Assembly (NCBI RefSeq): GCF_001465545.3
Contig: NZ_CP013480.3
Coordinates: 558,001 to 622,000, forward strand
Direction of reading: 5' to 3'
Origin: Pandoraea norimbergensis
Lineage (GTDB): Bacteria; Pseudomonadota; Gammaproteobacteria; Burkholderiales; Burkholderiaceae
DNA: 64,000 bases
Below the pieces are notes generated by a model. That model was given only the letters and a program-made list of their open reading frames with translations. It ran no database searches and had not been told where the DNA came from. Below, in pieces: positions 25,597 through 35,647 of the stretch; position 1 is the first letter of the stretch, and each line of letters opens with the position of its first letter. A program made the translations under genes and the position numbers.

Positions 25597-26532
25597 CGCC
25601 CACAAGCGCTGCTGCCGATGCCGTGTGATGTGGTGCCCGAAACGGTCGTACACCCCAACGGTCGACGTCGAAACCGGTCGCACTCAAGCTCGCGAGCGTG
25701 GCAACTTCCACCGCTTCGGCCGCACTCAACGGCGGCAACAGTGTAGTGAGCCGCATCGCCAGCATCGACTTCCCGGTGCCCGGTGGTCCATGTAGCAACA
25801 GATGATGTCCGCCCGCCGCAGCCACTTCGAGCGCGCGCTTGGCGTGGTCCTGACCTTTGATGTCGCTTACGTCGGGCAGGTCTTGATGTCCCCCATCGGC
25901 TCCGCCGTGACGTCCGGCCTTGTTGGGTAACTCGGCCTGCGTTGTTTCGGATACCCCGCCGCTCCCAGCATTCGGCATCGCCCGCACCCGCGCCTGCGTG
26001 AGCCGCACCGCCATTTCCCCTTCTGCCAGATGCGCACACACATCGAGCAACGTGCGTGCGCCGTACACCGTCGCGGTTTCCACGAGTGCTGCCTCTTGCG
26101 CGTTGGCCGCCGGCAGGACAAGTGCCCGTTCTCCGGGCGATGCCGCGACGGCGCTGGCCATCGCCAGTCCGCCGCGAATGGGCCGCAGTTCCCCGTAAGC
26201 GACAACTCTCCCGCAAACTCGTGCGTGCGCAACCCCGCCTCAGGCAACTGCCCGCTCGCCGCGAGAATGCCGAGGGCAATCGGCAAATCGAAACAGCCCG
26301 ACGCCTTCGGCAAATCCGCCGGAGCGAGATTGATGGTGATGCGTCGGGCGGGAAATTCGAAGCGGCTGTTCTGAAGTGCGCAGCGCACACGCTCACGGCT
26401 TTCTTTCACCTCGGTATCGGGCAACCCGACCAGCGACAGGCCCGGCAACCCATTTGCCAGATGCACCTCGACCGTGACGGGGTGCGCCGCCATGCCGGTA
26501 AGCGCGCGACTGCTGACAACTGCCAATGACAT
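25592..26532 (-). pseudogene. comM: comM, 5' part, frameshifted and cut by the transposon
   Basis: From ATG 26532 (ribosome site AGGGG) the minus strand encodes the ComM N-terminus (MSLAVVSSRALTGMAAH), the Lon-S5-like domain and, after a frameshift, the AAA domain with Walker A HGPPGTGKS, up to ALVGGG where the transposon starts. The frame breaks at a run of four G on the minus strand (26194-26191), where five would restore ELRPIRGGLAMASA. So the gene is inactivated twice: by a 1-bp loss and by the insertion. ComM is a helicase aiding branch migration in natural transformation. Confidence 0.92.
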
Positions 26533-26782
26533 GACATCCCCTTTGCGCAATGGACCGTTGTCGATAGTCACCGACGGCAACGGTGCATCGCAATGCCTTA
26601 TCGCGTCAAAGGCGCGTCGAGGGGGATATTTCGGAATGCAAGCGAGGGATTTACGGCGAGTGCCGCCTGCCGCTCGGAGACGTCCGAGGGCAGAAGCAGA
26701 ATAGAAGCGCAATAGCAGCGGAATCGGAGAATGTTCCGCGATGAAGATGGCTTGGGCGGACGGCCCATCGCCAGAAATCACA

Positions 26783-26802
26783 AGGGGCGCCGCAGCGCCC
26801 CT
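26783..26802 (-). terminator. GC-rich hairpin after ubiK (weak terminator)
   Basis: AGGGGCGC (26783-26790), a 4-base loop and GCGCCCCT (26795-26802) lie 12 bp beyond the ubiK stop. The following minus-strand bases are only mildly T-rich (TTGTGATTT), so termination may be partial. Confidence 0.55.
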
Positions 26803-26813
26803 ATCTGAATCTC

Positions 26814-27062
26814 TTAGTCCTGCGCTTCGTTGCGCAGACTTTCGAGCGCCGCGACGCGCTTTTCCAGCGCTTCGAGCTTCTCGCGCGTACGGGCCAGCAC
26901 CTGCGCCTGCACGTCGAACTCCTCGCGCGTCACCAGATCGAGGCGCGTGAACCCCTGGTTCAGCAGGCTTTTGACGTTGCGCTCGATATCCTTGGCGGGC
27001 GATTGCTTGAGCATTTCGCTCACCTTGGCTTGCATGTCTTGCAGGATCTCGTTCGGTTTCAT
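26814..27062 (-). CDS. ubiK: UbiK (YqiC/BMFP family), ubiquinone biosynthesis accessory factor
   Basis: An 82-residue protein starting MKPNEILQDMQAKVSEMLK at 27062, with the family core (SPAKDIERNVKSLLNQGF and REEFDVQAQVLARTREKLEAL) ending in a coiled coil. UbiK trimers bind UbiJ and help the aerobic ubiquinone complex at the membrane. The length is usual for the family. It is divergent from the porin-glnK-amtB operon and shares the 385-bp upstream region with it; ubiK next to comM and glnK is a common Burkholderiales order. Confidence 0.92.
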   Translation of the reverse strand: MKPNEILQDMQAKVSEMLKQSPAKDIERNVKSLLNQGFTRLDLVTREEFDVQAQVLARTREKLEALEKRVAALESLRNEAQD

Positions 27063-27086
27063 AAGCCTTCCTCTCATCATTTCCCC

Positions 27087-27162
27087 GCACCAACGTGGTG
27101 CTTGCACCGACAGTGTGCTTCGCGCCAGTCGTCCGGCCGTCTCGCCGTTGCAACGTGGTGCA
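27087..27162. promoter_or_regulatory. Putative NtrC-binding sites upstream of the glnK-amtB operon
   Basis: A perfect dyad GCACCAACGTGGTGC (27087-27101) matches the NtrC consensus TGCACC-N5-GGTGCA at all but its outer bases. Less perfect copies follow at 27103-27118 (TGCACCGACAGTGTGC) and 27148-27162 (TTGCAACGTGGTGCA). They lie 200-300 bp before the sigma54 promoter, a normal enhancer distance. The remaining intergenic bases show no gene. Confidence 0.65.
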
Positions 27163-27365
27163 CGGGCACAGGGCCGTCAACGTTGGCGCAACTCTATCAC
27201 CGTTTTCTGCGTCCAGCCAGCGCCCAGGCCCGCCCAGCCGACCCCTGCCCGGGATGGGGCGGGGCTGCCGCCCATCTCAGGCGGCCTAACGCTCCCCGCA
27301 ATTTTGCCAATTTTTTATCCCGGAATCCGTATCTTGCGCGACGCAGCGTACCTAAACGCAGGAGC

Positions 27366-27381
27366 TGGCACGGGAGTTGCT
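27366..27381 (+). promoter_or_regulatory. Sigma54 promoter for porin-glnK-amtB
   Basis: TGGCACGGGAGTTGCT has the invariant GG (27367-27368) and GC (27379-27380) with exact -24/-12 spacing and matches the sigma54 consensus TGGCAC-N5-TTGC. Transcription should begin near 27392, about 55 bp before the porin gene. With the NtrC-type dyads upstream, nitrogen-starvation control is expected. Confidence 0.85.
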
Positions 27382-27446
27382 CTACCTGTTCCCGGAACCT
27401 GCCGCACGCTGTACCAAGACGAATGATTTCAACTTAGGGGAAAGTG

Positions 27447-28641
<1,195 letters not shown>

Positions 28642-28665
28642 GGTCCTACAAAAGAGACAACAATC

Positions 28666-30222
28666 ATGAAAAAACTGCTTGCCAAACTCTTGCTCGCCGG
28701 CGCCTTTATGGGTGTCGTCGGTGCCGCCGGCCTCGGTTCGTCCGTCGCCCTCGCCCAAGACGCTTCGGCGCCTGCCGCCGCTTCGCAAACCGCTACACCC
28801 GCTGCCGCACCTGCTGCGGCGGCAACCCCCGCTACCCCTGCCGCCGCACCCGCGCCGGCAGCGGCGGCAACTCCCGCACCGGCTGCGCCTGCCGCTGAGC
28901 CGACACCCGTGCCCCCGAACAAGGGCGACACGGCCTGGCTGCTCACCTGCACGGCGTTCGTGATTCTCATGACGCTGCCCGGTCTGGGCCTGTTCTACGG
29001 CGGTCTGGTCCGCTCGAAGAACATGCTGTCGGTGCTGATGCAGTGTTTCATCATCTTTTCGCTGGTCGTCGTGCTCTGGTCGATTTACGGCTACAGCATC
29101 GCGTTCACCGAGGGCGGGCCATTCTTCGGCGGCTTTGACCGGCTGTTCCTGAAGGGCATGACGCCGGATTCGGTGGCTGCGACCTTCACCAAGGGCGTGA
29201 ATGTGCCGGAGTACGCCTACATGGCGTTCCAGGCAGCATTTGCCGCCATTACCTGTGCGCTGATCGTCGGTGCCTTCGCCGAACGCGCCAAGTTCTCGGC
29301 CGTGCTGCTCTTCACCGTGATCTGGTTCACGTTCTCGTACCTGCCGATGGCTCACATGGTGTGGTTCTGGCCGGGCCCGGACGCCTTCACCGATCAGGCT
29401 GCCGCCGACGCCGCAACGGCGCACGCAGGCTGGCTGTTCCAGAAGGGTGCGCTCGACTACGCAGGCGGCACGGTGGTGCACATCAACGCCGCTATCGCGG
29501 GTCTGGTCGGCTCGTACATGGTCGGCAAGCGCGTGGGCTTCGGCAAGGAAGCTTTCAAGCCGCACTCGCTCACCATGACGATGATCGGCGCGTCGCTGCT
29601 GTGGTTCGGCTGGTTCGGCTTCAACGCCGGTTCGGGTCTGGAAGCCAACGGTGGCGCGGCACTGGCCTTCGTGAACACGCTGCTGGCAACGGCGGCCGCC
29701 ACGCTGTCGTGGACGGCAGGTGAGTGGATCGGCAAGGGCAAGCCGTCGATGCTCGGCGGTGCTTCGGGTGCGGTGGCCGGTCTGGTGGCGGTGACGCCGG
29801 CAGCAGGCTTCGTCGGCCCGATGGGCTCGATCGTGCTCGGCCTGATCGCCGGTTTCGTCTGCCTGTGGGGCGTGAACGGTCTGAAGCGCCTGCTCAAGGC
29901 CGACGACGCACTCGACGTGTTCGGCGTGCACGGCGTGGGCGGTATGCTCGGCGCCATTCTGACGGGCGTGTTTGCGGCGCCGTCGCTGGGCGGTACGGGC
30001 ATCTATGACTACGTGGCCAATAAGGTTGCCCCGGATTACTCGATCGCCGGTCAGGTCTGGATTCAGTTCCAAGGCGTGCTGACCACGCTGGTGTGGTCGG
30101 GCGTGGTGGCGTTCATCGCCTTCAAGATTGCCGATATCGTGCTGGGCCTGCGGGTGCCGGAAGACGAAGAACGCGAGGGTCTGGACATCACCTCGCATGG
30201 CGAATCCGCCTATCACAACTGA
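28666..30222 (+). CDS. amtB: Ammonium transporter AmtB
   Basis: A 518-residue inner-membrane ammonium channel. A cleavable signal peptide (up to about residue 30, VALAQDA) is followed by an unusually long Ala/Pro low-complexity stretch (about 30-85), then eleven membrane helices. The pore twin histidines lie in GGTVVHINAAIAG and FGVHGVGGML. The C-terminal tail that contacts GlnK is present (PEDEEREGLDITSHGESAYHN near the end). It is paired with glnK as usual. The extended N-terminal linker is typical of several Burkholderiales AmtB proteins. Confidence 0.95.
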   Translation: MKKLLAKLLLAGAFMGVVGAAGLGSSVALAQDASAPAAASQTATPAAAPAAAATPATPAAAPAPAAAATPAPAAPAAEPTPVPPNKGDTAWLLTCTAFVILMTLPGLGLFYGGLVRSKNMLSVLMQCFIIFSLVVVLWSIYGYSIAFTEGGPFFGGFDRLFLKGMTPDSVAATFTKGVNVPEYAYMAFQAAFAAITCALIVGAFAERAKFSAVLLFTVIWFTFSYLPMAHMVWFWPGPDAFTDQAAADAATAHAGWLFQKGALDYAGGTVVHINAAIAGLVGSYMVGKRVGFGKEAFKPHSLTMTMIGASLLWFGWFGFNAGSGLEANGGAALAFVNTLLATAAATLSWTAGEWIGKGKPSMLGGASGAVAGLVAVTPAAGFVGPMGSIVLGLIAGFVCLWGVNGLKRLLKADDALDVFGVHGVGGMLGAILTGVFAAPSLGGTGIYDYVANKVAPDYSIAGQVWIQFQGVLTTLVWSGVVAFIAFKIADIVLGLRVPEDEEREGLDITSHGESAYHN

Positions 30223-30278
30223 TAGACGAGCAAGAGAGGAGTTACTGGCGCCGGTCGGACAGCCGGCCCGGTATTGTG

Positions 30279-30307
30279 CGGGCACCCCTCGGGTGCCCGT
30301 TTTTTTA
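30279..30307 (+). terminator. Intrinsic terminator after amtB
   Basis: A perfect 9-bp stem CGGGCACCC / GGGTGCCCG with a 3-base loop (30279-30299), followed by a run of seven or eight T (30300-30306). It closes the porin-glnK-amtB operon. Confidence 0.93.
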
Positions 30308-30512
30308 TGCGCCGCCGATTGTCCGGACGATTGTCCGGACGATTGCCCCGCTACCGGCGCTTGCGTTTATCGAATCTGCCCCCATCTTTTCTCATCGCGG
30401 CATCGCTCCGCCATCCCCCCAAAGCGCGGTGCCCCTTCACGGGGCATGGCGAACGGCGGGAATGCCAGGCGTTTGCTCTACAATCGATATTCCATCTGGA
30501 TATGAGAGAAGC

Positions 30513-31802
30513 ATGGTTCCGCATCTCGTCACGGCCCTGAAAGGCCCCCTGCTCGACCTGGAAAAGAAGATTCTCGATGCGACGCCCGCCATCGAGCGCT
30601 GGTTCCGGCTGGAGTGGCAGGAGCACACGCCGCCGTTCTACTGTTCGGTCGACTTGCGTAATGCCGGCTTCAAGCTCGCTCCTGTCGATACGAATCTCTT
30701 CCCGGGCGGTTTCAACAATCTGGCGCCTGAAGTGCTGCCGCTCGCGGTGCAGGCCGCCATGGCTGCCATCGAGAAGATTTGTCCCGATGCCAAGAACCTG
30801 CTGCTGATCCCTGAGCGTCACACGCGCAACTCGTTCTACCTTCAGAACATCGCCCGGCTGTCGACGATCATGCGTCACGCGGGGCTGAACGTGCGTCTTG
30901 GCAGCCTCTCGGATGACATCACCGAGCCGACCACGATCGAGCTGCCCGACGGCCAACACGTCGTGATCGAGCCGCTGGAGCGCTCGCAGCGCCGGCTGGG
31001 CCTCAAGAATTTCGATCCCTGTTCGATTCTGCTCAACAACGACCTCTCGGCCGGTATTCCGCCGATTCTCGAAGGGTTGCACGAGCAATATCTGCTGCCG
31101 CCGCTGCACGCAGGCTGGGCCGTACGCCGCAAGAGCCAGCATTTCTCGGCGTACGACGATGTGGTCAAGAAGTTCGCCAAGATGATCGACGTCGATCAGT
31201 GGATGCTCAATCCGTACTTCGCCAAGTGCGAAGGCATCGACTTCGATGAGCGCGTGGGCGAGGAGAAGCTGGCCGACACGGTCGACGCGGTGCTCAAGAA
31301 GATCAACAAGAAGTATCGCGAGTACGGCATCACCGAGAAGCCGTTTGTCGTGATCAAGGCCGATGCCGGGACGTACGGCATGGGTGTGATGATGGTGCAC
31401 GACGCCGCCGAGATCAAAAACCTGAACCGCCGCGAACGCACCAAGATGAGCGTGGTCAAGGACGGTCTCGAAGTGCACGACGTGATCGTGCAAGAGGGCG
31501 TCTACACGTTCGAGCGCATCAATGAGGCAGTGGCCGAGCCGGTGGTCTACATGATCGACCGCTATGTGGTCGGTGGCTTCTACCGCGTGCACACGGGGCG
31601 TGGCACCGACGAGAACCTGAACGCACCGGGCATGCACTTCGTGCCGCTGGCGTTTGAACACACCGCGTTGCCGGACGTTCACGCCAAGCCGGGCGCTGCA
31701 CCGCCGAACCGCTTCTATATGTATGGCGTGGTGGCGCGTCTTGCGCTGCTGGCGTCGTCGATCGAGCTCGAACGGACGGATCCGGACCCGGAAACGTACT
31801 GA
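30513..31802 (+). CDS. gshA: Glutamate-cysteine ligase GshA (proteobacterial TIGR02049 type)
   Basis: A 429-residue enzyme for the first step of glutathione synthesis (ATP-dependent joining of glutamate and cysteine). From ATG 30513 (site GAGAGAAG) the sequence shows the family's conserved blocks (NTRNSFYLQN-like RHTRNSFYLQNIARL, CSILLNNDLSAG, and KADAGTYGMGVM). It belongs to the GshA group found in beta-proteobacteria rather than the E. coli type. The frame is open far upstream, but that stretch lies over the amtB terminator and is not coding. gshB follows after an intervening regulator gene. Confidence 0.92.
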   Translation: MVPHLVTALKGPLLDLEKKILDATPAIERWFRLEWQEHTPPFYCSVDLRNAGFKLAPVDTNLFPGGFNNLAPEVLPLAVQAAMAAIEKICPDAKNLLLIPERHTRNSFYLQNIARLSTIMRHAGLNVRLGSLSDDITEPTTIELPDGQHVVIEPLERSQRRLGLKNFDPCSILLNNDLSAGIPPILEGLHEQYLLPPLHAGWAVRRKSQHFSAYDDVVKKFAKMIDVDQWMLNPYFAKCEGIDFDERVGEEKLADTVDAVLKKINKKYREYGITEKPFVVIKADAGTYGMGVMMVHDAAEIKNLNRRERTKMSVVKDGLEVHDVIVQEGVYTFERINEAVAEPVVYMIDRYVVGGFYRVHTGRGTDENLNAPGMHFVPLAFEHTALPDVHAKPGAAPPNRFYMYGVVARLALLASSIELERTDPDPETY

Positions 31803-32298
31803 TCGGCGAGGCGATGTTGCCACGCGTATCGCCCGCCTGACCTCTGCGAGTGTCAGGCGTGCGCACTGTTCGAATGAGAAGTTTCTGAATTTGAGGCGCT
31901 CTGCCGGTGCATGGTCTGCATGCGGCGGAGGCGTTTTTCGCTTCCTGCAACGGGAAGCGGAAATAAAAAGACGCCCGGCTGGCCCCCCGACTAGCCGGGC
32001 GTCACATTTACCGGCTGCCTCATGCAGCGGCCGGAAATCGGGGCTTCCCTGGGCGGGCCCCCCCGCAAACCTGTCTCTCCTCGCGTATTCCCCTGTCGCT
32101 GGCTTTTCCCCCTTCGTCCCGCTTGTGGCTGATCCGTTGTACCGTGCCGCCGATCTGCTGTTCGAAAGGGCTTTCGCGTCGAGCAATGGCGTGATGATGC
32201 GGGCGATCGACGCGGCAAACATCCCCCGAATGGGGGATGTATCTCTGAATTCAGACAGATTAAGAATTTTCCTCGGAATGCTTCGGCGTGGGAGTGAC
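31803..32298. other. Intergenic region with a strong hairpin (31970-32003)
   Basis: About 500 bp between gshA and the LuxR-type gene. It contains an 11-bp perfect stem GACGCCCGGCT / AGCCGGGCGTC (31970-31980 and 31993-32003) with A-rich DNA on its left and a modest T-rich end on its right, probably a two-way terminator after gshA. The rest holds no gene I can support, though the downstream regulator's frame is open through it. Confidence 0.6.
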
Positions 32299-33636
32299 AT
32301 GGGAATACAGGGGGATTTGCGCGCCTGTCTTCGGCAACTGCACCAGTTGCCGGTATCCACGCTCGATTACCTGCCGATATGGCTCGAGACGTTACGCACG
32401 CTGCTATCGGCGGATGCCGTGGCGGCGCTGTGGCACGACGGCGATACCCAGCGATCGACCGCAGGGAACTGGTTCGCACCGCAGTCATCGGTGTCTGCCT
32501 GCGAGCGGTTTGCCGCCAGCGGTGGGGCGATGCCGTCGGGTGACGATGCGTGGTTCTCAATGGCGGGCGGTGAGCTGATTCGTGGTCATGCGTGTCGGAT
32601 CCGCCTGCCGCATCGTGCGGCGCATACCGCCGTTGAGCGCTCACCGACGCTCACCCGCTCCTCGGAACTCGACGCGTGTCTGGGCGATGGCGACGTACTG
32701 GATATTTGTCTGATGCCCGTGCTCAGGTATCGGGCCGGCCAGATGGGCGTGGATGCGGTGGATGTGGCTCACCCGGCTGACTTTCCGCAGCGCACGGGCC
32801 CGCTGCGCATTCTGGTTTCCCGCGACAAGCCGCATCGGCGCTTTAGTGCGTATGAAGTGCAGATGTTTGAGCATGCCGCTGCGGAATTTGCGATAGTGCC
32901 GACGCGTCCCGTTTTGCCGTGGCCCGAGGCCGGGACGGCCGTTTTCCCGGTGTCTGCATTCGGCCGGGACGCCGGTGACGATTCCGTCGACCCGCTTTGT
33001 CGCGATATCTGCGGCACACTCGTCTGGCATCACGGACAGCCAGAGTGGGCTGATTCCGCCGCGCTAGGCCTGATGCAGCGCGTGTGGCGAGGCGCTTCCG
33101 GCGACGTCTGGCCCGACGCATGTCTTGTCGTACGGCAGTGCCACGCGCTGGCGGCCGAGTTGACCTCGTTGCCGGAAGCGGCCGCACCTTCCATGTCTCC
33201 CGAGTTTCTCGTGCCTCCCGCGTCTCCCGCATCCCCAGCACGCCACGCGAATCGACAGGTTGCCTTGCCGGGCGGCACATTACATCTTCAGGCGACCCGT
33301 CTGCGCAGCATGAACGGACGCCCCACGGAGCGAGTGCGCATCGCGTTGCACCTTGCCGTGCCTCCGGCGATACGGCTATTGCATCGTCTTTGGGCCACGC
33401 CGCTCACGCCCGTGCAGCGCGAAATCGCCATGCGGCTCCTTTCCGGCCAATCGCGCCCGCAGGCGCGCGAGGCTTGCGGCATTGGCGTACAGACGCTTAA
33501 AACGCACCTGTCGGCGATGCGCGCCCGGCTGGACCCGGTACGGGACGCTACCTTGCTACGGGGTCTGGGCGGCCCGGGGTGCGGTGTTTCAAACGCATCG
33601 GTGCGCAGCGGCAAAACGGCGGCTCGGCTAGAATAG
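32299..33636 (+). CDS. LuxR-type HTH regulator lying between gshA and gshB
   Basis: From ATG 32299 (site GGGAGTG) the protein has 445 residues. The C-terminal region (about 355-420, with TPVQREIAMRLLSGQSRPQ and IGVQTLKTHLSAMRARL) is a LuxR/GerE-type helix-turn-helix. The N-terminal 300 residues look like a GAF-type sensory region without identifiable ligand residues. No receiver or acyl-homoserine-lactone domain is seen. An earlier start at 32193 is possible. It is placed between the two glutathione synthesis genes, so a link to thiol or redox control is possible but unproven. Confidence 0.7.
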   Translation: MGIQGDLRACLRQLHQLPVSTLDYLPIWLETLRTLLSADAVAALWHDGDTQRSTAGNWFAPQSSVSACERFAASGGAMPSGDDAWFSMAGGELIRGHACRIRLPHRAAHTAVERSPTLTRSSELDACLGDGDVLDICLMPVLRYRAGQMGVDAVDVAHPADFPQRTGPLRILVSRDKPHRRFSAYEVQMFEHAAAEFAIVPTRPVLPWPEAGTAVFPVSAFGRDAGDDSVDPLCRDICGTLVWHHGQPEWADSAALGLMQRVWRGASGDVWPDACLVVRQCHALAAELTSLPEAAAPSMSPEFLVPPASPASPARHANRQVALPGGTLHLQATRLRSMNGRPTERVRIALHLAVPPAIRLLHRLWATPLTPVQREIAMRLLSGQSRPQAREACGIGVQTLKTHLSAMRARLDPVRDATLLRGLGGPGCGVSNASVRSGKTAARLE

Positions 33637-33695
33637 ACGCCTGTCGCCGCAGCATGCGGTGTGTGCATCCGAACCTCCAAGACCCCCGCCGATCG

Positions 33696-34634
33696 ATGCA
33701 GATTCTCTTTATCGCCGACCCGCTCGACCACTTCAAAATCTACAAGGACACCACGTTCTCGATGATGCGCGAAGCCGCGCGTCGCGGGCACCGCATTTTT
33801 GCGTGCGAGCCGCACGAAATGGCGTGGCAGGGCGACAGCGTGGACGCACGCGTGCAGGAGATTCGCCTGACCGGTGATGCTGAGCGCTGGTACGAAACCA
33901 TCGATACGCGCGTGGCCGCGCTCACGGCTTTCGACGCCGTGATCATGCGCAAGGACCCGCCGTTCGACATGGAGTACATCAACTCCACGTGGCTGCTCGA
34001 AATTGCGGAGCGTGCCGGTGCCCGCGTATTCAATAAACCCAGTGCGATTCGCGACCACTCGGAGAAGCTCGCAATTGCCGAGTTTGGCGAGTTCGTCACG
34101 CCGACGCTGGTCACGCGCGATGCCGCACGGCTGCGTGCCTTTCACGCGGAACATGGCGACGCTATCTACAAGCCGCTCGATGGCATGGGCGGCACGGGTG
34201 TGTTCCGCATTGGCCCGGATGGCCGCAATCTTGGCGCTGTCATCGAGATGCTGGGTGAGAACGGTGCCCGCTCGGTGATGGCACAGCGTTTTATCCCCGA
34301 CATCAAGCTGGGCGACAAACGCATTCTGGTGATTGGCGGCAAAGTGGTGCCGCACTCGCTGGCGCGCATTCCGCAAGGCAATGAAGTCCGCGGCAACCTG
34401 GCGGCGGGCGGTCTGGGCGAAGCGCGCGATCTTTCCGCACGTGACCGTCAGATTGCCGAAACGCTGGCGCCGACACTCTGGCAACGTGGCCTGCTGCTCG
34501 TGGGGCTCGACGTGATCGGGGATTACCTCACGGAAGTGAACGTCACCAGTCCGACGTGCTTCCAGGAAATCACGGACCAGACTGGATTCGACGTGCCGAA
34601 GATGTTCATCGACGCGCTGGAACTCGCGATCTAA
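33696..34634 (+). CDS. gshB: Glutathione synthetase GshB
   Basis: A 312-residue ATP-grasp enzyme that adds glycine to gamma-glutamylcysteine. It starts MQILFIADPLDHFKIYKDTT and shows the GshB blocks MRKDPPFDMEYI, KPLDGMGGTGVFR (ATP-binding loop) and NVTSPTCFQEI near the C-terminus. The length matches E. coli GshB. It lies 59 bp after the LuxR-type gene and ahead of the PTS genes, the usual gshB-EIIA-ptsH-ptsI order of Burkholderiales. Confidence 0.95.
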   Translation: MQILFIADPLDHFKIYKDTTFSMMREAARRGHRIFACEPHEMAWQGDSVDARVQEIRLTGDAERWYETIDTRVAALTAFDAVIMRKDPPFDMEYINSTWLLEIAERAGARVFNKPSAIRDHSEKLAIAEFGEFVTPTLVTRDAARLRAFHAEHGDAIYKPLDGMGGTGVFRIGPDGRNLGAVIEMLGENGARSVMAQRFIPDIKLGDKRILVIGGKVVPHSLARIPQGNEVRGNLAAGGLGEARDLSARDRQIAETLAPTLWQRGLLLVGLDVIGDYLTEVNVTSPTCFQEITDQTGFDVPKMFIDALELAI

Positions 34635-34814
34635 GGCCAGCAAGGGTCTGCGGCCGGTGCTCACGGCTTTGTGACACGTCGGTACAGACCCTAACGTGAT
34701 GAAAACACGGGGATTTTGCGCGCCTGCTAAAATGAGAGTCCCAAAATCGACAGGCCTGCGTTCGTCGTCGTGTTCGTACCCCGGACATCCCCGGCGCTCG
34801 GCGTGCCTAGCATC

Positions 34815-35228
34815 ATGGCTGGAATTCTGATCATTGCCCACGCACCGCTCGCGACAGCCCTTCGCGAGTGTGTTTCACATATTTACGGCGGCTGTCCGGC
34901 GCGCATCGGCGCGATCGACGTTGCTCCCGATCAGGACACGGCGGCGCTGCTCGGCGTTGCCCGCGAACGGCTCGCGCAACTGCACGAAGAAAACGGCGTG
35001 CTGGTGCTCACCGACCTGTTTGGCGCTACGCCGTCGAACATCGCGGCGCAACTGGTCGGGCCGAAGGTGCGGGTGCTCGCGGGGGTCAACCTGTCGATGC
35101 TCATCAAGTCGGTTTGCTACCGCTCGGTGCCGCTCGATACGCTGGCTGAAAAGGTGCTTGCAGGCGGATCTAAAGGTATTCTGGAAGTCGGCGCAGGTGC
35201 GCCGGCCATACACTCTACGTCACACTGA
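34815..35228 (+). CDS. PTS EIIA component, mannose/fructose type
   Basis: A 137-residue mannose-class EIIA domain. From ATG 34815 the product begins MAGILIIAHAPLATAL, placing the phosphorylated His at residue 9; LVLTDLFGATPSNIA is the family's second signature. No EIIB or EIIC is encoded nearby, so with HPr and EI immediately downstream (3-bp and 146-bp gaps) this is the incomplete, regulatory PTS of beta-proteobacteria rather than a sugar transporter. An upstream ATG at 34770 would add 15 atypical residues. Confidence 0.9.
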   Translation: MAGILIIAHAPLATALRECVSHIYGGCPARIGAIDVAPDQDTAALLGVARERLAQLHEENGVLVLTDLFGATPSNIAAQLVGPKVRVLAGVNLSMLIKSVCYRSVPLDTLAEKVLAGGSKGILEVGAGAPAIHSTSH

Positions 35229-35231
35229 AAC

Positions 35232-35501
35232 ATGCTTCGACAAGAAACGACGATCGTAAATAAATTGGGCTTGCATGCCCGGGCATCCGCAAAGCTGACG
35301 CAACTGGCGGCGAAATTTCAGAGTGAGGTCTGGCTGACCCGGAACGGTCGGCGAATCAACGCGAAGAGCATCATGGGCGTCATGATGCTGGCGGCCGGCA
35401 TTGGCTCGAAAGTGGAAGTCGAGACCGAAGGTACGGACGAACAACAAGCCATGGACGAGATCCTGGCCCTCATCGCGGGCAAGTTCGGCGAAGGGGAGTA
35501 A
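35232..35501 (+). CDS. ptsH: Phosphocarrier protein HPr
   Basis: An 89-residue HPr with the active-site His15 in KLGLHARASAKL and the regulatory Ser46 in AKSIMGVMML, so it could accept phosphate from EI and be a target of HPr kinase. It starts 3 bp after the EIIA gene and precedes ptsI. The 146-bp gap before ptsI shows no gene. Confidence 0.95.
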   Translation: MLRQETTIVNKLGLHARASAKLTQLAAKFQSEVWLTRNGRRINAKSIMGVMMLAAGIGSKVEVETEGTDEQQAMDEILALIAGKFGEGE

Positions 35502-35647
35502 GCGCGTTGTTATGGCCAGCGGCGAGTCCGGCGGCGCTTTGCAGGCGCGTCGCCAACGGGGCAGCCCAAGCGCCATCCAAACGCCGGAATCGGGCCCGCA
35601 CCGGCCCGGAGGATCGAATCATCCGCCTTTGAACTGGGGAGACTTCC

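Noticed and set aside
30307..30360. Repeated GATTGTCCG motif near 30317-30345 as a possible CRISPR-like or att repeat
   Set aside because: Only two short copies and no spacer structure; no CRISPR array is visible anywhere in the window.
30351..32360. 669-codon minus-strand frame opposite gshA
   Set aside because: Antisense to gshA, low-complexity His/Arg/Leu composition and no motif.
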